From Streptomyces albireticuli (lineage in GTDB: Bacteria; Actinomycetota; Actinomycetes; Streptomycetales; Streptomycetaceae): 64,000 nucleotides of DNA. The notes below the pieces were generated by a model. It did no database searches, was not told the DNA's origin, and saw only the letters and a list, made by a program, of their open reading frames with translations. The position numbers and the translations under genes were made by a program. This document shows, one piece after another, positions 56,794 to 64,000 of the stretch. Within the stretch, counting starts at the first letter, position 1; each line of letters starts with the position of its first letter. The DNA lies in NCBI RefSeq assembly GCF_002192455.1, contig NZ_CP021744.1, positions 2,572,001 to 2,636,000 on the forward strand. The letters run 5' to 3'.

Positions 56794-57621
56794 CTACCGG
56801 ATCCTCGGGTAGCCGAAGGCGTAGCCCTGTTCCTTGAGCCAGGGCAGCAGCTGTTCGAGGGCCGCCACGGTCTGGCCGCGGTTCCCGCCGCCGTCGTGGA
56901 AGAGGATCGTGGGGCCCTCGCGCAGATCGCGCTTCACGGTGGCGACGATCCTGTCGGTACCGGGGTTCTTCCAGTCGTGGGTGTCGACGTTCCAGCCGAG
57001 GGGCCGCATGCCGTGGGAGGCGGCGACCTCCCGGCTGTACGGGGTGAAGGCGCCGCCGGGGGCGCGGTAGTAGAGGACCCTGGCGCCGCCGCCCGCGGCG
57101 TCCTCGATCATCTTCCGGGCGTCGAGGACCTGCTGCCGCTGGTAGTCCTCGGAGCGCTTGTCCATGGCCACGTTGTGGTCGACGGAGTGGTCGCAGAGGC
57201 GGTGTCCGGCCGCCACGACCTTCTTGACGAGGGCGGGGTACTCCTTCGCCCGGGAGCCGACGATGCAGAAGGTGGCCGTGGCGCCGTTCTTCCGCAGCAC
57301 GTCGAGCACCTTCACCGTCCAGCCCGGCTCGGGACCGTCGTCGATGGTGAGGTTGACCGCCTTCCCCAGGCTCTCGCTGCCGCGCGTGAGCTCGGCGGAG
57401 ACCCGCTCCGGCGGTGACGGCGTGGCGGACGCCACGGGCTTCCCGTCCGTCCCGGTGCTCCCGGCCGTCCCGCTGCCGGACGGGCTCTTCCCTTGGGTCT
57501 GTTCAGGTTTTCCCGAGTCCTCCGTGGCCATGGCCACGCAGCCCGGTATCGTCGCGGCGAGCACCAGGACCGATACCGCCGCCATCGTGAGGTGACGCCT
57601 CCGAGCGGTCAGTCGTGCCAT
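56794..57621 (-). CDS. NodB-type polysaccharide deacetylase, possible lipoprotein
   Basis: Removes N-acetyl groups from a wall or extracellular glycan. The 275 residues have a Tat-free signal region ending in an unusual lipobox (TIPGC, Cys28), a Ser/Gly/Pro linker, then the NodB domain with TIDDGPE (Asp94 and Asp95), metal ligands His145 and His149 (HSVDH), RAPGG and FHDGGG. All catalytic residues are present. GAGGGAGGGG precedes the ATG. It stands downstream of a diiron protein gene in the same orientation with a 190-bp gap. Confidence 0.9.
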   Translation of the reverse strand: MARLTARRRHLTMAAVSVLVLAATIPGCVAMATEDSGKPEQTQGKSPSGSGTAGSTGTDGKPVASATPSPPERVSAELTRGSESLGKAVNLTIDDGPEPGWTVKVLDVLRKNGATATFCIVGSRAKEYPALVKKVVAAGHRLCDHSVDHNVAMDKRSEDYQRQQVLDARKMIEDAAGGGARVLYYRAPGGAFTPYSREVAASHGMRPLGWNVDTHDWKNPGTDRIVATVKRDLREGPTILFHDGGGNRGQTVAALEQLLPWLKEQGYAFGYPRIR

Positions 57622-57811
57622 GCACTTCCCCTCCCTCGGTGTGTGCTCCGGATCCCCGCGTGGCTATGCGCGCGTGCTCATGCGCACGCACTCGTAGCCG
57701 TTGGTGCACCCGAAGACGTCGCTACCGAAAAGAAGGTTCCAAGAAGGCACGAGTCGTTCGGCGATGTGTTAACGGACTGGTCACGACCGGGGTTTCGGGG
57801 ATTTGATCACT

Positions 57812-58957
57812 TCATTCCCGCCCCTCGGAAACCTCTGCCACCTCCGGTTCCGGGGTCTCCGCGCCCGCCGCGATCACGGCCGCCACCTCCTTGCGGCGCG
57901 CCTCCTCCTCCGCCTCGAAGCGCTGCGCGTCGAGCCGCTCGGCCAGCTCCTCGTCCTGGGCCATGAGCAGGTCCAGGCTGGAGTCGCCCATCTCCAGGAC
58001 GCCCATGTCGACGTAGGCGCGCTGGAGCCGTTCGCCCCACAGGCCGATGTCCTTCACACAGGGCACGATGCGGCTGAAGAGCAACTTCCGGAACATCCGC
58101 AGGTAGTCCGAGCGCTCGCTCAGTTCGGCGGCGTCGGCGGCGGGCAGCCCGAAGTCCGTGAGGACCACCTCTCCGCGCAGCCGGTCGCGCATCAAGTAGC
58201 AGCCCTCGATCACGAATTCCTCCCGCTCGCGCAGCTCCTTCTCCGTGAGCTGCGCGTAGTGGTCGCGCAGCGCCATCCGGCCGAAGGCGACGTGGCGGGC
58301 CTCGTCCTGCATGACGTAGGCCAGGATCTGCCGGATCAGCGGCTTGTCGGTGCTGTCGCGGAGCAGGCCGAAGGCGGCGAGGGCGAGCCCCTCGATCAGG
58401 ACCTGCATGCCGAGGTAGGGCATGTCCCACCGGGAGTCGCGCAGGGTGTCGCCCAGCAGGGCCTGGAGGTTGTCGTCGATCGGATAGACCAGGCCGACCT
58501 TCTCGTGCAGGAAGCGGCTGAAGATCTCGGCGTGGCGGGCCTCGTCCATGGTCTGGGTGGCGGAGTAGAACTTCGCGTCCAGGTCCGGCACGGACTCCAC
58601 GATGCGGGCCGCGCAGACCATCGCGCCCTGCTCACCGTGGAGGAACTGGCTGACCTGCCAGGAGGCGAAGAGCCGCCGCAGCTCGTCCCGGTCCTTCCTG
58701 GTCATCCGGTCCCAGTAGGGCGTGTTGTGGACCGGCAGGTTCTCGTCGGGGATGCCCACCGGGTCGTACGGGTCCACCGGCAGGTCCCAGTCGATGCGGG
58801 TGGTGGCGTCCCACTGCTTGTCCTTGCCCTTCTGGTACAGGGACAGCAGCCGTTCGCGGCCGTCCTGGTAGTCCCAGCTGAAGCGGGCGGCCCCGGAGGC
58901 GGGCACCTCCCACAGGCGTCCGGCCGGCTCGTGTGTGTGGAACCCTCGCGTCGTCAT
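57812..58957 (-). CDS. Ferritin-like diiron carboxylate protein
   Basis: A 381-residue protein with a four-helix diiron centre: Glu109 (HGEQGAM), Glu139 and His142 (DEARHAEIF), Glu189 (VLIEGLALA) and Glu219 and His222 (DEARHVAFG). The E...ExxH pair, twice over, is the ribonucleotide reductase R2 and R2-like oxidase pattern. The C-terminus is a charged Glu-rich coil, and no R1 gene is nearby, so an oxidase or oxygenase role is more likely than nucleotide reduction. GGAGG lies 5 nt before the ATG. It diverges from a second diiron gene at 59157. Confidence 0.88.
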   Translation of the reverse strand: MTTRGFHTHEPAGRLWEVPASGAARFSWDYQDGRERLLSLYQKGKDKQWDATTRIDWDLPVDPYDPVGIPDENLPVHNTPYWDRMTRKDRDELRRLFASWQVSQFLHGEQGAMVCAARIVESVPDLDAKFYSATQTMDEARHAEIFSRFLHEKVGLVYPIDDNLQALLGDTLRDSRWDMPYLGMQVLIEGLALAAFGLLRDSTDKPLIRQILAYVMQDEARHVAFGRMALRDHYAQLTEKELREREEFVIEGCYLMRDRLRGEVVLTDFGLPAADAAELSERSDYLRMFRKLLFSRIVPCVKDIGLWGERLQRAYVDMGVLEMGDSSLDLLMAQDEELAERLDAQRFEAEEEARRKEVAAVIAAGAETPEPEVAEVSEGRE

Positions 58958-59112
58958 CGACGCCTCCTGTCCCTCGGTGTCCAGGTTGTCCCTCGCGCGC
59001 CTGACTGGTTCGCAGGCTCACACGCCGGTTACCGCCGGGTCAATGACCGGTCGCCGGGTGTTCCCGGGGGATTGACGTCCTTGCTGACAAGCAGTCTCAT
59101 AAAGTGTGACCG

Positions 59113-59138
59113 CGGGTAACTCACACGGGTAACTCACA
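59113..59138. repeat. Perfect 13-bp tandem direct repeat in divergent promoter region
   Basis: CGGGTAACTCACA occurs twice with no spacing, 18 bp before the ATG at 59157 and within the 199-bp region between the two divergent diiron genes. A likely -35 (TTGACG, 59072) lies upstream. This is a plausible operator. Confidence 0.75.
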
Positions 59139-59156
59139 GATGAGGTGTCCTCAGCC

Positions 59157-60110
59157 ATGACCGCCGTGACTCCCCAGACCGCGTCCCAGGCCGCGTCCCC
59201 GCAGCCGCTCCGGGACGCGCTCGGCCTGCTCAAGGACCGTGAGAAGGTCGCCGAGCGGCTGCTCGAGTCCTCCGCCCGGCACTCCTTCGACCCGGACACC
59301 GAACTGGACTGGGACGCGCCGCTCGTGGCGGGCAAGTGGTTCTGGCCACCGGAGCTGCTCTCCCTCTACGGCACCCCGCTGTGGCGGAGGATGTCCGAGG
59401 AGCAGCGCATGGAGCTGTCCCGGCACGAGGCCGCGGCGCTCGCCTCCCTCGGCATCTGGTTCGAGGTGATCCTGATGCAGCTGCTGGTGCGCCATCTCTA
59501 CGACAAGCCGCTGACCAGCGCGCACGTCCGGTACGCGCTCACCGAGATCGCCGACGAGTGCCGGCATTCGAAGATGTTCGCCCGCATGGTCGAGAAGGCC
59601 GGCGCCCCGGAGTACCCGGTGTCCCGGCTGCACCACGGCCTCGCCCGCGTCCTCAAGACGGTGTCCACCACCCCCGGTTCGTTCGCCTGCACCCTCCTCG
59701 GCGAGGAGATACTCGACCACATGCAGCGGCTGACCTTCCCCGACGAGCGCGTCCAGCCGCTCGTCCGGGGCGTCACCCGCATCCACGTGGTCGAGGAGGC
59801 GCGCCATGTGCGGTACGCGCGGGAGGAGTTGCGCCGCCAGATGGTGCGCTGCCCGCGCTGGGAGGCCGGGCTGACCCGGCTGAGCGCCGGTGAGGCCGCC
59901 CGCGTCTTCTCCCTCGCCTTCGTCAACCCCGCCGTCTACACGAACGTGGGCCTCGATCCCCACGAGGCCGTGGCCCAGGTGCGGGCGAGCGGGCACCGGC
60001 GCGAGGTGATGCAGGCGGGCGCGAAGCGGCTCACGGACTTCCTGGACGACATCGGGCTGATGCGCGGGACGGGCCGGCGGCTGTGGCGCAGCTCGGGGCT
60101 GCTCGCCTGA
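59157..60110 (+). CDS. AurF-type diiron oxygenase
   Basis: Predicted diiron oxygenase of the p-aminobenzoate N-oxygenase family. The 317 residues keep Glu134 and His137 (ADECRHSKMF), Glu183 (LGEEIL), and His210, Glu214 and His217 (RIHVVEEARHVRY), at the same 4- and 3-residue spacing as AurF. A Glu at 103 may be the remaining ligand. ATG 59157 was chosen over GTG 59145, because GAGGTG lies 8 nt before it. It could oxidise an amine; no biosynthetic gene lies beside it to show the substrate. Confidence 0.88.
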   Translation: MTAVTPQTASQAASPQPLRDALGLLKDREKVAERLLESSARHSFDPDTELDWDAPLVAGKWFWPPELLSLYGTPLWRRMSEEQRMELSRHEAAALASLGIWFEVILMQLLVRHLYDKPLTSAHVRYALTEIADECRHSKMFARMVEKAGAPEYPVSRLHHGLARVLKTVSTTPGSFACTLLGEEILDHMQRLTFPDERVQPLVRGVTRIHVVEEARHVRYAREELRRQMVRCPRWEAGLTRLSAGEAARVFSLAFVNPAVYTNVGLDPHEAVAQVRASGHRREVMQAGAKRLTDFLDDIGLMRGTGRRLWRSSGLLA

Positions 60111-60153
60111 ACGGACGGCCCGCAACCACGGTTCCGCGCTCCGGCGCGGCGGT

Positions 60154-60159
60154 TACGCT
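60154..60159 (+). promoter_or_regulatory. Candidate -10 box (TACGCT) for leaderless tetR
   Basis: TACGCT ends 7 nt before ATG 60167, placing the transcription start at the start codon. Confidence 0.45.
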
Positions 60160-60166
60160 GCGGAGC

Positions 60167-61057
60167 ATGAACGGCAGCGGAACCGCCCCGGCAGCACCGA
60201 CTCCCGCCCCCCGCGCCGCCTACCGCAGGCTCAGCGTCGAGGAGCGCCGCACCCAGCTGATCGCCGCCGCGCTCACGCTCTTCGCGCACCGCGCGCCCGA
60301 AGAGGTGTCCCTGGACGACGTGGCGGCCGTCGCCAGGGTGTCGAGGCCCCTGGTGTACCGCTACTTCCCCGGCGGCAAGCCGCAGCTCTACGAGGCCGCG
60401 CTGCGCAGCGCGGCCGACGACCTCCAGCTGTGCTTCGCCGAGCCGCAGACCGGCCCGCTCAGCGAGCGGCTCGCCGCCGCCCTCGACCGCTACCTGGGCT
60501 TCGTCGACGAGCACGACGCCGGGTTCAGCGCCCTGCTCCAGGGCGGCAGCGTCGCCGAGACGTCCCGTACGGGCGCGATCGTCGACGGGGTGCGGCGGGC
60601 GGCGGCCGGGCACATCCTCACCCACCTGGCCGTGGGCTCGCCGGGTCCCCGGCTGCGGATGATGGTCCGCACCTGGATCGCCGCCGTGGAGGCGGCGTCG
60701 CTGATCTGGCTGGACGAGGGGAAGCTGCCGGCGGCCCCGGAGGTGCGCGACTGGCTCGTCGACCACTTCGTGGCGCTGCTGGTCGCGACGGCGGCGAGCG
60801 ACAGCCAGGCGGCGGCGGTCACCCGGACGGCGCTGGAGCTGGAGGCGGCGGACGGACCGGTGGGGCGGCTGGCCCGGGGCGTGGCGGGGGTCGTGACGGA
60901 CTCCGGGCACCTGCTGGAGCCCGGCGCCACGGGCGGGAACCACGAGGACGACGAGGACCACCAGGGTCACGAAGCCCACGAGGGCGCCGCCGGGCCGGAG
61001 GCCGTTCCCCCTCCCCCGCGGACGGCCCGTAGCGCGGCGCCCGCCGGGCCCGGGTGA
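60167..61057 (+). CDS. TetR-family regulator with His/Asp/Glu-rich tail
   Basis: DNA-binding repressor, 296 residues. The helix-turn-helix (VSLDDVAAVARVSRPLVYRY, about 47-66) is clear and the helical ligand domain follows to about 245. After it comes an unusual tail, GGNHEDDEDHQGHEAHEG, with four His and many acids that could bind a metal, then a Pro-rich end. It lies 56 bp after the AurF-type gene in the same direction, so it is the natural regulator of the divergent pair. ATG 60167 is preferred over an upstream in-frame start. Confidence 0.88.
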   Translation: MNGSGTAPAAPTPAPRAAYRRLSVEERRTQLIAAALTLFAHRAPEEVSLDDVAAVARVSRPLVYRYFPGGKPQLYEAALRSAADDLQLCFAEPQTGPLSERLAAALDRYLGFVDEHDAGFSALLQGGSVAETSRTGAIVDGVRRAAAGHILTHLAVGSPGPRLRMMVRTWIAAVEAASLIWLDEGKLPAAPEVRDWLVDHFVALLVATAASDSQAAAVTRTALELEAADGPVGRLARGVAGVVTDSGHLLEPGATGGNHEDDEDHQGHEAHEGAAGPEAVPPPPRTARSAAPAGPG

Positions 61058-61163
61058 CCCGGCGGCGTATCCCCGCCTCCCCGCGCCGCGCCGGGTGCCC
61101 GGCTGACCCGTCCGGCCCCGCTACGTCCGGGGGCCCGTCCTCCGTCTGACGGAGACTGGTGGC

Positions 61164-61433
61164 GTGAAAAGCGAAAATACGCCCTTCGAGGGCGGGCCCC
61201 TGGACGGGCGCGTACTGCCGGTACTGCTGGGCGTCACCGGGCATCCGCCGAAGATCTATGAGGTACCGGTGCCGGCCGAGGACGGCGGGGCCCCGGCCGT
61301 GTACGTGTACCGCAGGGAGACGGCGGCCACGACGCGACGGCTCGGTCTGCCGAAGGGGTGGAAGTACGTGTACGACCCCGAGGGCCTCCCGGCCGGCGGG
61401 CTCAAGTGGCCATGGACGCGTCCCGGGAAGTGA
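61164..61433 (+). CDS. Small conserved hypothetical protein
   Basis: 89 residues, unknown function. It begins with FEGGPLDGRVLPVLL, a stretch seen in small actinobacterial and phage proteins, and contains YVYRRETAAT and GWKYVYDPEGLPAG. No metal or nucleic-acid motif. GTG 61164 has GGAG nine bases upstream. The coding character is moderate; it is flanked by genes in the same direction. Confidence 0.7.
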   Translation: MKSENTPFEGGPLDGRVLPVLLGVTGHPPKIYEVPVPAEDGGAPAVYVYRRETAATTRRLGLPKGWKYVYDPEGLPAGGLKWPWTRPGK

Positions 61434-61566
61434 CGGCCCCGGAGGTGGCGCGCGCCGGGAATCGCGCGCCCCTCCGTGTGGGTGATGTGGGGGCACCGCA
61501 GGAGTGAGCGGGTTAGGCGGATTCGCCCATGCCCACTGCCGTAAGTACGACCGGCCGTGCCACGAT

Positions 61567-61602
61567 CCTCCGTGGGCAAACGATCACGCCCAGTAACGGA
61601 GG
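61567..61602 (+). promoter_or_regulatory. Hairpin sequestering the NlpC/P60 ribosome site
   Basis: CCTCCGT (61567-61573) pairs with ACGGAGG (61596-61602), which contains the Shine-Dalgarno sequence of the gene at 61610. GGGC/GCCC extends the stem beyond a 4-nt bulge. This could limit translation. Confidence 0.5.
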
Positions 61603-61609
61603 TGAGCCC

Positions 61610-62767
61610 GTGTCAGGACGGTTCGTGCGCTCTGTGTGCACCGCGGCGCTGATGGCCGGCGCCGCGTCGCTCGCGTTGCAGGCGCCCCCGGCGTCCGCGG
61701 CGCCGGCCGACCCGCCCGACCAGTCCGTAAGCGCCCTGCTCGCCCGGCTCCAGGCCCTCTACCGCAAGGCGGAGGCGGCCACGGAGATCTACAACGCCAC
61801 CGAGGAGAAGCTCAAGGAGCAGCGCGCGGAGACCACCCGGCTGGGCACCGACCTCACCCGCGCCCGGAGCGCCCTCACCGACAGCCGGGACGACGCCGGC
61901 CGCATCGCCCGGGAGCAGTACCGCGCCGTCGGCGGCGCCTTCTCCCCCTTCCTCGGCTTCCTGCTCAGCCCCGACCCCCGGCACGCCTTCGACCGCAGCC
62001 ACCAGATCACCCGCGCCGCGAGCAACCGCGCCGCGACGGTGCACCGGCTCACCCACGACGAGAGACGGGCGGAGGAGCTCGCGGTCAGGGCCCGCAAGGC
62101 CCTCGACGCACAGCAGAAGCTGGCCGCCCGGCAGAAGAAGCAGCGCGACACCATAAACCGCGGTCTGGCCGAGGTGGAGAAGCTGCTGGCCTCCCTCTCC
62201 GCCGAACAGCTCGCCGACCTCCGCGGCCTGGAGCGGCGCACCATAGGGAAGGCCCAGCGCACCCTCCTCTCCTCCGGCCGGCTGAGCGGCGCGCGGGCGC
62301 CGTCCCGGGCCGGCGGCAGGGCCCTGGCGTACGCGTACGCGCAGCTCGGCAAGCCCTATGTGTGGGGCTCCGAGGGCCCCGACTCCTTCGACTGCTCCGG
62401 CCTCACCTCGCAGGCCTGGGCACACGCGGGCGACGTCATCCCCCGGACGAGCCAGGAGCAGTGGCGGACGCTGCCGAGGGTCTCGCTCGACCACCTGCGC
62501 CCCGGCGATCTGGTGATCTACTTCGAGGACGCCACGCATGTCGCGCTGTACATCGGCGACGGCCTCGTCATACAGGCCCCGCGGCCGGGCACGGCCGTGA
62601 AGATCTCGCCGATCGCCTCGAACCCGCTGCTGGGGGCCGTCCGCCCGGACGCGGGAGAGGCCCCGCTGCGCGACTACGTACCGCCGGTGCCGCGGCCGTC
62701 CGGGGCCTCGGCGCTGCCCGCGGCGGTGGCGGCGGCCCTGGACTCCGCCACCACCCCGGCGACATAG
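61610..62767 (+). CDS. Secreted NlpC/P60 peptidoglycan endopeptidase
   Basis: Cleaves within the peptide stems of peptidoglycan during growth or spore formation. The 385 residues have a signal peptide (1-30, cleavage after PASA), a long coiled coil (about 40-215) like that of RipA relatives, and an NlpC/P60 domain with Cys262 (DSFDCSGL) and His310 (ATHVALYIGDG). GTG 61610 follows GGAGG. The last 94 bp overlap, on the other strand, the end of the FAD oxygenase gene. Confidence 0.92.
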   Translation: MSGRFVRSVCTAALMAGAASLALQAPPASAAPADPPDQSVSALLARLQALYRKAEAATEIYNATEEKLKEQRAETTRLGTDLTRARSALTDSRDDAGRIAREQYRAVGGAFSPFLGFLLSPDPRHAFDRSHQITRAASNRAATVHRLTHDERRAEELAVRARKALDAQQKLAARQKKQRDTINRGLAEVEKLLASLSAEQLADLRGLERRTIGKAQRTLLSSGRLSGARAPSRAGGRALAYAYAQLGKPYVWGSEGPDSFDCSGLTSQAWAHAGDVIPRTSQEQWRTLPRVSLDHLRPGDLVIYFEDATHVALYIGDGLVIQAPRPGTAVKISPIASNPLLGAVRPDAGEAPLRDYVPPVPRPSGASALPAAVAAALDSATTPAT

Positions 62768-63993
62768 GCCGCCGTCCGCTCGGGGTCGTAGAGGTAGTCC
62801 TCGAAGTCGGCCGGGTCGTCGAAGCCGCGCGCGATGCGGTCCGCGACGGGCGGCAGCCCGGCCGCCGCCCCCAGCAGCTCCATGACGTGCGCGGCCGGCG
62901 GCGCGAGCATGGCGTTGGTGCACCGGGTGGCGTGCCGGGCCCGCTCCCAGTGGCGGGCGAAGGCGCCGGTCATCCACTCCTCGTCGAAGGGCAGGGCGCC
63001 ACGCTCGGTGATCGACTCCAGGTAGGAGGCCGCGCATTTGGCCGCCGCGTTGGCGCCCTGGCCCGCCACGGGGTCGTCGGCGACGACGGCGTCGGCCACG
63101 CCGAGGACCAGCCCGCCCGACGGCAGCCGCCCGACGGGGTGGCGGACGGTGGGGACGTAGCGGCCGGCCAGCGTGGCGCCCCCGTCCGTCAGCTCGACGG
63201 CGGTGGCCCGCGCGTACTCCCACGGGGTGAAGCGCTCCAGCAGCTCCAGGGTCCGGGCCAGGTGCTCGCCGGGGCTCGGGAGGTCCTGGAAGACATCGAG
63301 CGGGCCGCCGGGCACCCCCGACCAGAACAGGACGTCGGCCCGGCCGGAGAGGGTGAGCGTGGGGACGACGAGGAGCTCGCCGACACCGGGCACCAGATTG
63401 CGGCGGACCGCCTCGAACCCCGGGTGCTCGGGGCGCGGGCCGAGCCCGTGCACACAGGCGAGGGCGAGCGCCCGCTGCGGGACGGTGTGCGGGGAGCGGC
63501 CGGCGTCCCGGCCGAACAGCTCCGCGAGCTCGCCCTTGCCCGCGGCGACGAGCACGAGGTCGTAGCGGCGCACCAGGAAGTCCAGGTCGGAGACGGTGGC
63601 GCCGTGGATGACGAGCCGGCCGCCGCGGTCGGCGAAGGTGTCCAGCCAGTCGGCCGTCTTCAGCCGCGGGTCGACGGACTGGGCGCAGCCGTCGAACCGG
63701 CCCACCCAGTCGAGCACCCGGCGGTGCCCGCCGCCCGGGAGGTCGGCGGGGCCGGCCACGGAGACGCCCAGGCCCTCGATGCGCGGGGCGCGGTCGGCCC
63801 AGAAGTCCAGGCCCAGCTCGCGCTCATGGCGCAGCGCCGTGGGGAAGAGGCACTGGGTGGACGGCACCCGGCCGGAGCGCGTCTCCTCGGGCGTGCGGTC
63901 CGACATCAGGGTGATGTCGTAGCCCCGGGCCTGGAGCGCGAGTGCCAGCTGGAGTCCGGACTGGCCGGCTCCGACGATGAGGATGCTCCGCAC
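62674..63993 (-). CDS. Styrene monooxygenase-like FAD-dependent oxygenase
   Basis: Flavoprotein with a Rossmann loop GAGQSGLQLAL (8-18), length 439, resembling the StyA epoxygenase group. VLVAAGKGEL near 147 and DDPVAGQGANAAAKC near 305 are the second and third FAD motifs. Its reductase partner is not in the window. The start is GTG 63993, seven bases from the window edge, so the ribosome site cannot be seen and an upstream start is possible. Often misnamed in databases. Confidence 0.82.
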   Translation of the reverse strand: MRSILIVGAGQSGLQLALALQARGYDITLMSDRTPEETRSGRVPSTQCLFPTALRHERELGLDFWADRAPRIEGLGVSVAGPADLPGGGHRRVLDWVGRFDGCAQSVDPRLKTADWLDTFADRGGRLVIHGATVSDLDFLVRRYDLVLVAAGKGELAELFGRDAGRSPHTVPQRALALACVHGLGPRPEHPGFEAVRRNLVPGVGELLVVPTLTLSGRADVLFWSGVPGGPLDVFQDLPSPGEHLARTLELLERFTPWEYARATAVELTDGGATLAGRYVPTVRHPVGRLPSGGLVLGVADAVVADDPVAGQGANAAAKCAASYLESITERGALPFDEEWMTGAFARHWERARHATRCTNAMLAPPAAHVMELLGAAAGLPPVADRIARGFDDPADFEDYLYDPERTAAYVAGVVAESRAAATAAGSAEAPDGRGTGGT

Positions 63994-64000
63994 GGGTCCG

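Noticed and set aside
61434..61609. c-di-AMP (ydaO-type) riboswitch before the NlpC/P60 gene
   Set aside because: I could not find the conserved ydaO core sequences; only a ribosome-site hairpin is evident.

Overview
The window is high-GC chromosomal DNA from a Streptomyces species. The evidence is the scy–filP cytoskeleton pair, the FilP/DivIVA-type N-terminus, NucS in place of MutS/MutL, frequent GTG/TTG starts, GC-rich hairpin terminators without U-tracts, and a gene order that matches, as I remember it, the S. coelicolor block from scy/filP through the atp operon to rho, thrB, thrC, hom and lysA. It is almost entirely conserved core; I see no transposase, integrase, CRISPR array, rRNA or phage gene.

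Layout. 0-1.7 kb: acyl-CoA enzymes (truncated thiolase, divergent methylmalonyl-CoA epimerase). 1.8-7.8 kb: the polar-growth coiled-coil proteins Scy and FilP. 7.9-13 kb: two similar ABC export cassettes with a gene of unknown function between them. 13-20 kb: a small Cys/His protein, a flavin-dependent monooxygenase, an SCO5389-type protein, the mismatch endonuclease NucS, a large membrane-anchored P-loop protein and a STAS protein. 20-22.3 kb: hydroxyacyl-CoA dehydrogenase, cobalamin adenosyltransferase and a membrane protein. 22.4-26.9 kb: a two-component pair followed by a secreted chitinase whose promoter carries two chitinase-type direct repeats. 27-35.4 kb: DUF2550 protein and the complete atpIBEFHAGDC operon (minus strand), with a Rex-like operator upstream of atpI. 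35.7-43.8 kb: a minus-strand cell envelope/translation cluster (WecA-like transferase, SHMT-like enzyme, LMW-phosphatase homologue, threonylcarbamoyl-AMP synthase, PrmC, RF1, L31, LCP protein). 44.4-53.5 kb: rho, thrB, thrC, hom, lysA, an ArgS-derived protein (NrtL) and a single-domain response regulator. 53.7 kb: tRNA-Arg(CCG). 54-64 kb: hypothetical protein, APC permease, NodB deacetylase, two divergent diiron proteins with a TetR regulator, an NlpC/P60 peptidase and an FAD oxygenase.

Working together: PrmC methylates release factors including RF1, and Rho and L31 complete a transcription/translation module. hom, thrC and thrB make threonine from aspartate semialdehyde, and lysA completes lysine from the shared branch. 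The two-component pair and operator repeats tie chitinase to chitin sensing. The Rex-like site would couple ATP synthase to NADH/NAD+ state.

Most notable observations: (i) an LMW-phosphatase homologue with Ser in place of the catalytic Cys; (ii) NrtL, an ArgS relic lacking the catalytic core, sitting where argS lies in other actinobacteria and near a tRNA-Arg; (iii) an AurF-type diiron oxygenase divergent from a second diiron protein, with a perfect 13-bp tandem repeat between them and a TetR protein with a His/Asp/Glu-rich tail, the best candidate here for an undescribed small system; (iv) a Rex-like operator at atpI; (v) a 40-residue repeat in Scy consistent with 3 hendecads plus 1 heptad.
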